A program made the position numbers and the translations under genes. The notes beneath the pieces are model-generated. The model had not been told where the DNA came from and searched no databases. It was given only the letters and a program-made list of their open reading frames with translations. This document shows positions 1 to 6,622 of a DNA stretch of 6,831 nucleotides, one piece after another; position 1 is the stretch's first letter, and every line of letters starts with the position of its first letter. Origin of the DNA: Verrucomicrobiota bacterium (lineage in GTDB: Bacteria; Verrucomicrobiota; Verrucomicrobiia; Verrucomicrobiales; Akkermansiaceae); assembly GCA_026397695.1 (NCBI GenBank), contig JAPLUJ010000550.1, positions 1 to 6,831 of the forward strand, in the 5' to 3' direction.

Positions 1-96
1 CTGTGAAATGAATCGTGGTTGCATGATGGTATTTTGCTAGATGGTTGGTGGGCGTGCAATGACGGGCGATGAAAAAGTAACGGATAGAAAAGGGTT

Positions 97-2211
97 TTAT
101 TTTGCGGGCGGGCGAGACGTGTTAGACTTGAGCACGGCGAGGATCTCCGGCGTGCCGAACTGGCCGGCTACATCGATGGGGGTGGCACCTTCCTGATTCT
201 TTACATTGGGTTTGGCGCCCTTCGCCAGCAGCAGCTTGACGATTTTCAATTTGTCGGCGGGTTGGCTTTTGTTGATATAAGCCATCGAGGAATTCACGGT
301 GGCCGCTGGCTGTTCGGGAGTGGCTTTGAGGTCATTCTGGCCAACGCGGACCATGGCTGCAACGTGCAGCGGGGTGTCGCCTTGAAAATCGGCCCCATTG
401 ACCGGAGCCTGGTGGTCGAGCAGCAGACGGACGATCTCGACCGAGCCAAGGAGAGCGGCGAAGTGAAGCGGTGATTTCTTATACTGATCGAGGGCGGCTG
501 GCGGTGCGCCGTGCTCTAGCAGGACGCGTGCCGCCTCCGGTTTGCTCTCGATGGCGGCGCAATGGAGCGGAGTGCCGCCATGGCTTTCAGCGGCAGTCAC
601 GGCGGCCCCTTTTTCGAGGAGAAAGTTGAGCACCGCAGGATCATTCCTCTTCGCAGCTGCGTGGATGGCCTGTAATCCGTAGGCGTCCCTGGCCGTGATG
701 TCGGCCCCCTTGTTCAAAAGGGCCGCGACGGTTTTCACATCCGCGCTGAAAGCCGCCCTATGCAACGGGGTTCGCCCATAACGGGTGTCTTTGTCATTCA
801 CTGCCACCCCCTTGGAGATCAGCAACTCAAGCACTTCCACGTTGCCTGACAGGGCGGCATAATGCAGGGCCGTCTTGCCCTCGCGATCCCTGGCCTGCAC
901 ATCCGCCCTGCCAGCCAGCAGGAGTTCGGCGATTTTCAGATAGTCGGGTGCCAGGGCGGAATCCCTAACGGGTTGATCATCCGCCGTTTTGACGGGCGGC
1001 CACTTGCGGGTGCCATAAGCCGCGCCCATGAGCGGGGTCCCGCCATTTGTTGTTTCCACATTGACGGTGGCGCCGGCGCGGAGCAAGAGAGCCACGGTTT
1101 CCAGTCTTCCTTGTTCCGCCGCATACATGAGGGCGGTCATACCGGAAACGCTCCGCGCATGGATATCCATTTTCCGGTCCAGCAGAAAGCGCACCGCTTC
1201 CGGACTTTCCGACCTCGCGGCGAGGTGAAGGGCATTCATGCCGTTTTTTTCAGTCGCCATGAGATATGCGCCGGCACCGAGCAACAGCTTCATGAGATCC
1301 ACCCGGCCAGCCTCCGCCGCATTGAGCAGCGGCGTGAATTCCGCGCCGTCCCAAGCGTCCAGGTCAGGCTGGAGTTGCAGCAATTTTTCGACGAGCGCTT
1401 TGCTCCCGTCCTGACATGCCAGGTGAAGCGTGGTGGTGCCGTCGGACTGTTCCAATTTGGGATCCGCGCCGCGCTCTAACAAAAAGTTGAAGATTTCATC
1501 GTTCCATGTCGCATGGTGCAGGGCCGGCGAGCGGTTCTTACCCACGGCATTGACCTTTGCGCCGTGGTCGAGCAGCAGGCGGATGATTTCCATATTGCCA
1601 CCGAAGACCGCCACATGAAGTGGCGGATCCACGGCGGGAACCTGGGTCGCATTCACGGCCGCTTTGTGCGCAATCAGGACTTTCACCATCTCCGCGTTTC
1701 CCCACTGGACCGCGAAATGCAGCGGGCGAAAACCCTGTGCCGACACCTCCGGATCCGCTCCCTGCTCGAGCAAATATTCAAGCGCCTTGATGTTAGGGAT
1801 AAGAACCGCAAAGTGCAGGGGCGTGCATTTGGTATCAGGCATGATGTCTGACATGCTTGCTCCCCGCTCCACGAGCAAGCGCAGGATGGCCAGGCGGGAC
1901 GCCTCTTCCTCAGGACCGAGGACAAGGCCGGGGACGAGGGATTTCTGCAAGGTATGCAGCGCCTCACGGGATGCCGTCCTCTCGGCACCTGACCCATAAG
2001 GGAGAATGGGAGGCAGCCCTTTCGAAAGAAAACCGGCGATGACCTCCGGATTGACAATTACGGCGGCCCGCAGCATGGGCGTCATGCCGTCATTTGCCTT
2101 TGCGTTCACCTTGGCCCCGGCCTTGAGCAGGACTCTAACCAACTCCGGATTCCCCACGTCCACCGCATGATAGAGCGGTGTGGCACCGAGTTTTTCATCC
2201 GCTAGATTCAT
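97..2211 (-). CDS. Large ankyrin-repeat protein, 5' end probably frameshifted
   Basis: The frame encodes 704 residues made almost wholly of ankyrin repeats, about 19 units of roughly 33 residues. Typical signatures are TPLHFA, LLLDHGAKVNA, GRTPLHRAA and LLLEHGA-like helices. Ankyrin arrays bind proteins; no catalytic domain is visible, so the partner is unknown. Three repeats carry long inserts: near residues 73-103, 399-423 and 620-652. I chose the ATG at 2209-2211; a TTG at 2224-2226 is the only other start before an in-frame TGA, and neither has a clear Shine-Dalgarno sequence. The first repeat begins almost at once, with no export signal, yet the DNA directly upstream encodes a signal peptide in the adjacent frame. 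I infer the ancestral protein was exported and that a 1-base change separated signal from body. It could still be expressed as a cytoplasmic protein. The ankyrin assignment is very secure; the start and functional status are not. Confidence 0.9.
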   Translation of the reverse strand: MNLADEKLGATPLYHAVDVGNPELVRVLLKAGAKVNAKANDGMTPMLRAAVIVNPEVIAGFLSKGLPPILPYGSGAERTASREALHTLQKSLVPGLVLGPEEEASRLAILRLLVERGASMSDIMPDTKCTPLHFAVLIPNIKALEYLLEQGADPEVSAQGFRPLHFAVQWGNAEMVKVLIAHKAAVNATQVPAVDPPLHVAVFGGNMEIIRLLLDHGAKVNAVGKNRSPALHHATWNDEIFNFLLERGADPKLEQSDGTTTLHLACQDGSKALVEKLLQLQPDLDAWDGAEFTPLLNAAEAGRVDLMKLLLGAGAYLMATEKNGMNALHLAARSESPEAVRFLLDRKMDIHARSVSGMTALMYAAEQGRLETVALLLRAGATVNVETTNGGTPLMGAAYGTRKWPPVKTADDQPVRDSALAPDYLKIAELLLAGRADVQARDREGKTALHYAALSGNVEVLELLISKGVAVNDKDTRYGRTPLHRAAFSADVKTVAALLNKGADITARDAYGLQAIHAAAKRNDPAVLNFLLEKGAAVTAAESHGGTPLHCAAIESKPEAARVLLEHGAPPAALDQYKKSPLHFAALLGSVEIVRLLLDHQAPVNGADFQGDTPLHVAAMVRVGQNDLKATPEQPAATVNSSMAYINKSQPADKLKIVKLLLAKGAKPNVKNQEGATPIDVAGQFGTPEILAVLKSNTSRPPAK
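100..114. repeat. Left copy of 15-base direct repeat (ttttgcgggcgggcg)
   Basis: The 15 bases match exactly those at 2301-2315, in the same orientation. The copy overlaps the last codons of the ankyrin gene. A TAGAAAA motif lies 8 bases before it, and the same motif lies 3 bases before the other copy. Composition bias could explain part of the match. Confidence 0.45.
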
Positions 2212-2281
2212 CCGCCGCCATGGCAACGGCGGAAAATCCGCAAATCAGGGCGGCGGAAAAAGCGCGATGAAGACCGGAATG
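2195..2281 (-). pseudogene. Out-of-frame signal peptide of the ankyrin gene
   Basis: Read on the minus strand, this segment encodes an Arg-containing n-region, a hydrophobic core (AFSAALICGFSAVA) and an AMA|AD cleavage-like site, then stops at TGA (2195-2197). This is a textbook Sec-type signal peptide, but it lies one frame away from the ankyrin body that begins at about 2211. Removing a single base within about 2198-2224, for example in the GGCGGCGG stretch, would join signal and repeats without a stop. No ATG, GTG or TTG sits a short distance upstream in this frame, so the start codon also seems lost or is non-standard. The overlap with the ankyrin frame is expected from a recent frameshift. 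A sequencing error could explain the frameshift but not the missing start. Confidence 0.55.
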
Positions 2282-2300
2282 GATGATTGTTAGAAAATCG

Positions 2301-2315
2301 TTTTGCGGGCGGGCG
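2301..2315. repeat. Right copy of 15-base direct repeat (ttttgcgggcgggcg)
   Basis: Exact direct copy of bases 100-114, located just upstream of the ankyrin gene's signal-peptide segment. The two copies bracket the ankyrin locus, with 2201 bases between their starts. No transposase or inverted terminal repeat was seen with them. Confidence 0.45.
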
Positions 2316-2339
2316 GGCCAGCCATGCTGAGATGGCAGG

Positions 2340-2434
2340 AAATGAAACGAGGCCGTAGTGAAGTTAGGCGGCGGGCAGGATGCCCGCGCCACGGTGGCCC
2401 GGGCATCCTGCCCGGAGCCAAAAGGTTTCATTTG
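2340..2434. repeat. Nested palindromic (REP/MITE-like) intergenic element
   Basis: The inner hairpin spans 2372-2414. Its 14-base arms cgggcaggatgccc and gggcatcctgcccg are perfectly complementary (2372-2385 and 2401-2414). The stem continues through a pair at 2386/2400, one mismatch at 2387/2399 and a 5-bp gccac/gtggc stem closing on one base. Outside it lies a second exact inverted pair, aaatgaaac at 2340-2348 and gtttcattt at 2426-2434. No T-run follows on either strand, so it is not an intrinsic terminator. The chance translation on the minus strand includes GQDARAT, which I associate with dispersed repeats in PVC-group genomes; that link is from memory. It lies between the zinc-ribbon stub and the ankyrin gene, where it may influence mRNA stability or simply be a dispersed repeat. 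Confidence 0.75.
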
Positions 2435-2466
2435 GTTTCGCATGATGTGGATAGTATGGTGGTGGT

Positions 2467-2694
2467 TCACTGCTGGTGGGGGGGAGCTTCCATCAGTCCG
2501 CATGCCTTGGATTTCCGGGATGCGCCGACGACGGAGGCAACCGGGTGCGGCAGGGAATCACAGGCCCCCATGGCCGCGTGCAACAGACAGGCGGGGCACA
2601 GGCCACCGCCCCGACCTTGGGCGATCGGGGTACCACACGCCGGGCAGATGGGGGGATCCGTCATGGCATCTGGCAGTTTGTGATTTTGATTCAT
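2467..2694 (-). CDS. Small zinc-ribbon ORF resembling a kinase N-terminus; likely truncated kinase remnant
   Basis: The frame encodes 75 residues. Cysteines 17, 20, 33 and 36 form a CPxCGTP...LCPxCLL zinc ribbon with the same spacing as the N-terminus of the large kinase at 3271-6618; 13 of 22 positions across the motif are identical, and both are preceded by an M-(S/T)-D-P start-like segment. The frame then runs through an Ala/Ser/Pro-rich tail and stops, where a kinase would continue with a linker and glycine-rich loop. The start at 2692-2694 is supported by GGAGG 8 bases upstream. No kinase motif follows in any frame before the palindromic element and ankyrin gene. It is most simply the leftover 5' end of a paralogous kinase gene after deletion. 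A free-standing zinc-ribbon protein made from an intact ribosome-binding site is the alternative. Confidence 0.5.
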   Translation of the reverse strand: MNQNHKLPDAMTDPPICPACGTPIAQGRGGGLCPACLLHAAMGACDSLPHPVASVVGASRKSKACGLMEAPPHQQ

Positions 2695-2702
2695 GGAGTC
2701 AA

Positions 2703-2707
2703 CCTCC
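2703..2707 (-). promoter_or_regulatory. Shine-Dalgarno site of the zinc-ribbon ORF
   Basis: GGAGG on the minus strand lies 8 bases before the ATG at 2692-2694. It selects this start over the ATG at 2707-2709, which overlaps the site, and over the internal ATG at 2662-2664, which corresponds to the start of the large kinase. Confidence 0.6.
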
Positions 2708-2732
2708 AAATGGACATTCTCAGGCCGTTGTA

Positions 2733-3049
2733 TCAGTATGGTTCTAGTATTCCTTTCCCGTGACGATGCTCCCTGACGGTGTGTTTGAAGCGGCTTCTGC
2801 GCCAGTTGGTGAATTCCTCGCTGTACAAATCAACGACCAGTTTCTTGAAGCCCTCGTGCAGTTCCGCCCCGATATGTGAGTGGGCTTGAAGTTGATGTCG
2901 AACATCCCTGCCAGAGTCAGCAGACCGAGGCTTGGCAAGGACGCGATGGTCTTGCTGCGCTCCACAAATCCAGGAAGCGTTAGACCCAGCCGCAGCAATT
3001 CGGCATCGCAGACGCGGATGCCGCTCATGGGAAACAGACCGATGTTCAT
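2733..3049 (-). pseudogene. Radical-SAM/B12-binding-type protein, internally deleted and frameshifted
   Basis: The first 49 codons resemble the N-terminus of B12-binding-domain radical-SAM proteins (segments such as GIRVCDAELLRLGLTLPGF and IASLPSLGLLTLAGM). Directly after this the frame reads FDINFKPTHIS, which resembles a segment close to the C-terminus of such proteins. The continuation appears in the adjacent frame: GAELHEGFKKLVVDLYSEEF, then a basic NWRRSRFKH stretch, ending at TGA 2733-2735. One extra G in the GGGG run (CCCC at 2867-2870 on the plus strand) would join these frames. The unshifted frame ends at TAG 2744-2746. The centre of the protein, including the CxxxCxxC iron-sulfur motif, is missing, so no radical-SAM activity is possible. 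The start at 3047-3049 has GGAGG 11 bases upstream. Family assignment comes from remembered motif similarity, not a search. Confidence 0.65.
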
Positions 3050-3060
3050 AGATGGATAAT

Positions 3061-3065
3061 CCTCC
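3061..3065 (-). promoter_or_regulatory. Shine-Dalgarno site of the radical-SAM remnant
   Basis: GGAGG on the minus strand precedes the ATG at 3047-3049 by 11 bases. It suggests the truncated gene kept its original translation start even though its body is lost. Confidence 0.5.
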
Positions 3066-3270
3066 AGGTGATTAGTGCAATAAGTGGATAGGCGGGCGGG
3101 GTGCAGATTGCTGTGGAATCCCGTCTCCTCACTCCCATCATCAGGAACCGGCGCTGCAGGTTACGCGGCAAGCGATTCATTTCCCCTTCCCATGGCGACC
3201 CGCCCGTGATATTCCTCATGCCACGTTGTGGAACCCGGCGGCTGCGCCGAACTCTATCCCGACTTTCCGC

Positions 3271-6200
3271 ATGAGCGATCCCCTTTCCTGTCCCCAATGC
3301 GGTACTCCGCTGACCGCAGGCACCGTGCAAGCGCTGTGCCCCCGCTGTCTGTTGCGGCTTGGCATATTAGGGAATGAGTTGGAGGACGGCGCGGCGGACC
3401 CGTTCGCTGATGCGCCACGCGAAGCGCCGGGCACCGTGATCGAACGGTATAGGTTGTTAGAAGAAATCGGCGAGGGCGGGTTTGGAATCGTCTATCTGGC
3501 CGAGCAGACGGCACCGGTGAAGCGCAAGGTGGCGCTCAAGATCCTCAAGCCCGGCATGGACACGCGCGAAATCGTGGCGCGCTTCGAAGCCGAGCGCGAG
3601 ACGCTGGCGCTGATGGACCATCGCCACATCGCGCAGGTTTACGATGGTGGCGCGACCGCGAGCGGGCGGCCGTATTTCGTGATGGAACTGGTGAAGGGAA
3701 CGCCAATCACGAACTATTGCGCCAACCGCCAACTCTCCATCCGGGCGCGCTTGGAGTTGTTCCTCGACGTGGCCGCCGCCGTGGGCCACGCCCACCAAAA
3801 AGGGATCATCCACCGCGACCTCAAGCCGTCAAATATCCTGGTAAGCGAGCACGAGGGCAAAGCGGTCGTCAAGGTGATCGACTTCGGCATTGCCAAGGCG
3901 GTTTCCACAGAGCTTGCGGACCGCAAGCTGGTGACAGCATTCGGACGCATGCTCGGCACGCCCCAATACATGAGCCCGGAACAGGCCGAGCTCAATGCGC
4001 TGGATATCGACACGCGCAGCGACATTTATTCACTGGGAGTGCTGCTCTATGAGCTTCTAACAGGAACGACCCCGCTGGATACGGCGACCTTGCGCAAGGT
4101 TGGATTCACCGAAATGCAGCGGATGATCCGCGAGGAAAAACCCGTCAAACCCAGTCTGCGGATCACCTCCCGTCGTCATCAGAAACGCCCCGGCGACGAG
4201 GGTGGCAGGACTCCGGGGCGAGGCACCGAGCCGCTCGCCCGAGACATCGACTGGGTGGTGATGCAGGCGCTCGAGAAGGACCGCAGCCGGCGCTACCAAA
4301 CCGCCAACAGCCTGGCGCTGGATGTCCGGCACTTCCTTGACGATGAACCAGTGTCGGCGTCTCCGCCATCGACCACCTACCGCTTCAGCAAGTTCGCCAA
4401 ACGGCACCGTTTCGGGGTCGCCTGGACCGCCGTCATTAGCGTGGTGGTGATCGCCGCCGCAGTCGGCATGACCTGGCTGTATTTTCTAGCAAAGCGGGGT
4501 GAGAACGCCGCTCGGGAAAGCACCTTTGAGGCACTTGTGCAGCAGGCGGCAGCCTTGCGGTCGGGCGGCAAGCCGGGGCGGCGCTTCGAGGCCTTCGACG
4601 CGCTGCGGAAGGCCGCCGCCATCCCCTTCGCGCTGCGCGTGCCAAACAACCTGAAGCGCCTGCGGGACTCCACCATCGCCTGCCTGGCGATCATCGACAT
4701 GCGGCCGGTGGATTCCTGGCAAGGCAATGCCGATTATGGCGAGACGGTCGTTCCGGACGGGTCGCTGACCCGTTATGCCATCACCTTTCGCGATGGCCGC
4801 ATCGCCATCCACCGTTACCCGGACCGGAGCCTGATGTTAGATCTGCCCGGCGACGGCCAGGCGGTGAACCCGGTGCTCCGCTTCAGCCCCGACGGCAACT
4901 GCTTGGCCGCAGCTTACGGGACGAATCAAGAGTGGGAATTGAAACTGTGGAATCTGCAGAAAAAACCCGCGACGTTTTGTGCCGCGGGTCGTGGCATCCA
5001 TCAGGCCTTTGATTTTTTCCCGGATGGGAAGTCTTGTGTCATCGGGCGGCCGGACGGCAGTCTGGCCATTCTTGATGTCGCAACCGGGAAAACCCTCCGC
5101 CAGGTTTCCCTAACCAGAGTACCGCATGCGGTCCGGGTCAGCAGGGATGGCAAGTGGCTGGCGCTTAGCCTGCCAGGGACGGGCGAACAGCCGGATCAAG
5201 TCGCAATTCTCAACGCGGCGAACGGCCAGCCGCGGGCAACGCCGCTGGCGTGTCCGGCACGCGCCCTGGCCTGGAGCCCGGTCGACGATTCGTTGGCGGC
5301 AGCCTGCACGGACCATGTGCTGCGCGTCTGGCATGAACAGGACTGGGAGGCAGGAGCGCTCGAACTGCGCGGCCACACCGACGTGGCGGATACCGTGGCT
5401 TGGAGTCCGGACGGCAGACAGCTCGCTTCACAATGCCCGGATGGCACCATCCGGCTGTGGGACCCGTTCCTAGGGGGGGCTGCGCTGAGCAAGCATTCGG
5501 GCCGGGGCGACGGGCTCGCGTTTTCGGCTGACGGCAAGCGGCTCGGGATGCTGCGCGAGGGCGCCACTCTAACCGTCATGGAAGTGGAACCCGGGAATGT
5601 TTGTTATCGGGGCCATGGTCACTCCGGGACCTTTGACGGGGTGTGGAACAGCGCGAAAACGCTGATGGCGACTAGCGGCGATGACGGCGTCCGCTTCTGG
5701 AATCGCGAGGGTCGGCATATGGAAACCCTCAAGGTGCCGCAGGCGCGGGGCATCGCGTTTGCATCCGATGCCTTGTTCGTCGCCTCCGCCACGGGTCTCT
5801 CCCGGTATCCCATGGCCAGCGAAGGAACCGGCGATGACATCGTGATCACGTTCCATGCCCCGGAACCAATCGGATCCTTCCGCGCCTGCATGCAGGTGTC
5901 CCTGGCAGCAGACGGCAAGTTGCTCGCGGTGGCAGGTCGCCGCGCCGATATGCTAGATGACGCGGCGGCGATTTGGTTGGTCGATCTGCCACAGGGCACG
6001 CCGCCACGTTGCATTGGCGGTCCACCGGGAGTGGCCTACTGCGAGATCAGTCGCAACGGCAAATGGCTCGCAGCCGGAACTTCGCAGGGCATCGGAGTTC
6101 GCATCTGGTCGTTGCCGGATGCCCTGGTGTTGAAAGATCTGCCGATCCGCGGTTCCGCCAGGGTCGCCTTTTCCCCGGACCCGAATGTCAAACGCCTGGT

Positions 6201-6618
6201 GACCGGCGACACCGAAGCCTATCGGTTTTGGAAAACCGGCATCTGGGAACTGGAGCGGGAGATTCCCAGCAAGATGGGGGGGGGCCACGGCATGATGGCT
6301 TTCAGCCCGCGCATGACGGCGCTCATCATCGCTTGCCACGGGGCGGAATTGGAATTTAAAGTGCTCAATCCCCTCACCTTGGAAGAAGAGTCGAGTCCGG
6401 ACTTCGACCAGGAGTCGCCGCTGTGTTTCGATCCCACCGGCAGACTGATGATCACCACCAGCCAGTCCGGCGGCATCTTCTTCTGGAAACTCGATGAAGT
6501 TAGAGCCCACTTGGACGGGACGGGGCTGGATTGGAAACACATGCCGGCGTTTCCCAAGGAGTTGCCGCCACCGGTGGTGCGCCGCGTTGTCGTGGCGAGT
6601 GCCGCTGCTGATAGATAA
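3271..6618 (+). CDS. Transmembrane Ser/Thr protein kinase with N-terminal zinc ribbon and WD40-like propeller
   Basis: This 1115-residue protein should phosphorylate Ser/Thr on target proteins. A zinc ribbon (C7, C10, C23, C26) precedes a complete Hanks-type kinase domain at about 58-357: glycine loop GEGGFG 67-72, ATP-anchoring K90, likely helix-C E108, HRDLKPSN 181-188 with catalytic D183, DFG 204-206 and SPE 235-237. All key residues are present. One membrane helix spans about 383-405, which puts the kinase in the cytoplasm and the rest outside. A region at about 414-485 with LRSGG and FDALRKAAA motifs leads into degenerate WD40 repeats to near the C-terminus; the clearest blade is 701-733 (GHTD... 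to RLWD). I chose ATG 3271 because the zinc ribbon starts there and the paralogous stub has the same M-x-D-P start; an in-frame TTG at 3226 adds 15 unconvincing residues. No clear Shine-Dalgarno site precedes either. A G9 run lies at 6276-6284. Substrates and signal are unknown. Confidence 0.93.
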   Translation: MSDPLSCPQCGTPLTAGTVQALCPRCLLRLGILGNELEDGAADPFADAPREAPGTVIERYRLLEEIGEGGFGIVYLAEQTAPVKRKVALKILKPGMDTREIVARFEAERETLALMDHRHIAQVYDGGATASGRPYFVMELVKGTPITNYCANRQLSIRARLELFLDVAAAVGHAHQKGIIHRDLKPSNILVSEHEGKAVVKVIDFGIAKAVSTELADRKLVTAFGRMLGTPQYMSPEQAELNALDIDTRSDIYSLGVLLYELLTGTTPLDTATLRKVGFTEMQRMIREEKPVKPSLRITSRRHQKRPGDEGGRTPGRGTEPLARDIDWVVMQALEKDRSRRYQTANSLALDVRHFLDDEPVSASPPSTTYRFSKFAKRHRFGVAWTAVISVVVIAAAVGMTWLYFLAKRGENAARESTFEALVQQAAALRSGGKPGRRFEAFDALRKAAAIPFALRVPNNLKRLRDSTIACLAIIDMRPVDSWQGNADYGETVVPDGSLTRYAITFRDGRIAIHRYPDRSLMLDLPGDGQAVNPVLRFSPDGNCLAAAYGTNQEWELKLWNLQKKPATFCAAGRGIHQAFDFFPDGKSCVIGRPDGSLAILDVATGKTLRQVSLTRVPHAVRVSRDGKWLALSLPGTGEQPDQVAILNAANGQPRATPLACPARALAWSPVDDSLAAACTDHVLRVWHEQDWEAGALELRGHTDVADTVAWSPDGRQLASQCPDGTIRLWDPFLGGAALSKHSGRGDGLAFSADGKRLGMLREGATLTVMEVEPGNVCYRGHGHSGTFDGVWNSAKTLMATSGDDGVRFWNREGRHMETLKVPQARGIAFASDALFVASATGLSRYPMASEGTGDDIVITFHAPEPIGSFRACMQVSLAADGKLLAVAGRRADMLDDAAAIWLVDLPQGTPPRCIGGPPGVAYCEISRNGKWLAAGTSQGIGVRIWSLPDALVLKDLPIRGSARVAFSPDPNVKRLVTGDTEAYRFWKTGIWELEREIPSKMGGGHGMMAFSPRMTALIIACHGAELEFKVLNPLTLEEESSPDFDQESPLCFDPTGRLMITTSQSGGIFFWKLDEVRAHLDGTGLDWKHMPAFPKELPPPVVRRVVVASAAADR

Positions 6619-6622
6619 CGGC

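Noticed and set aside
1..24. Possible start (ATG at 22-24, minus strand) of a gene leaving the left edge
   Set aside because: Only eight codons are visible and there is no Shine-Dalgarno site upstream.
84..103. An A/T-rich AAAA-GGG-TTTT stem after the ankyrin stop as a terminator
   Set aside because: The stem is only four A-T pairs, too weak to support a call.
862..1479. A 205-codon open frame on the plus strand opposite the ankyrin gene
   Set aside because: It lies wholly antisense to a clear repeat protein, shows no recognisable domain, and is explained by GC-rich codon use of the opposite strand.
2372..2414. The strong hairpin as a rho-independent terminator
   Set aside because: No T-run follows the stem on either strand.
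2195..2503. A 102-codon minus-strand frame running through the palindromic element into the signal peptide
   Set aside because: Its first part is only the translation of the repeat (GQDARAT and following). Only the last 28 codons, reported separately, look like real coding sequence.
3046..3180. A 44-codon minus-strand frame whose TGA overlaps the ATG of the radical-SAM remnant as ATGA
   Set aside because: The overlap would suit translational coupling, but the product has no recognised motif and the GGGG stretch sits too close to its ATG for a good ribosome-binding site. Chance is sufficient.
3226..3270. TTG start that would add 15 residues to the kinase
   Set aside because: The extra residues precede the zinc ribbon without family resemblance, and the paralogous stub has the same M-x-D-P start as the ATG at 3271.
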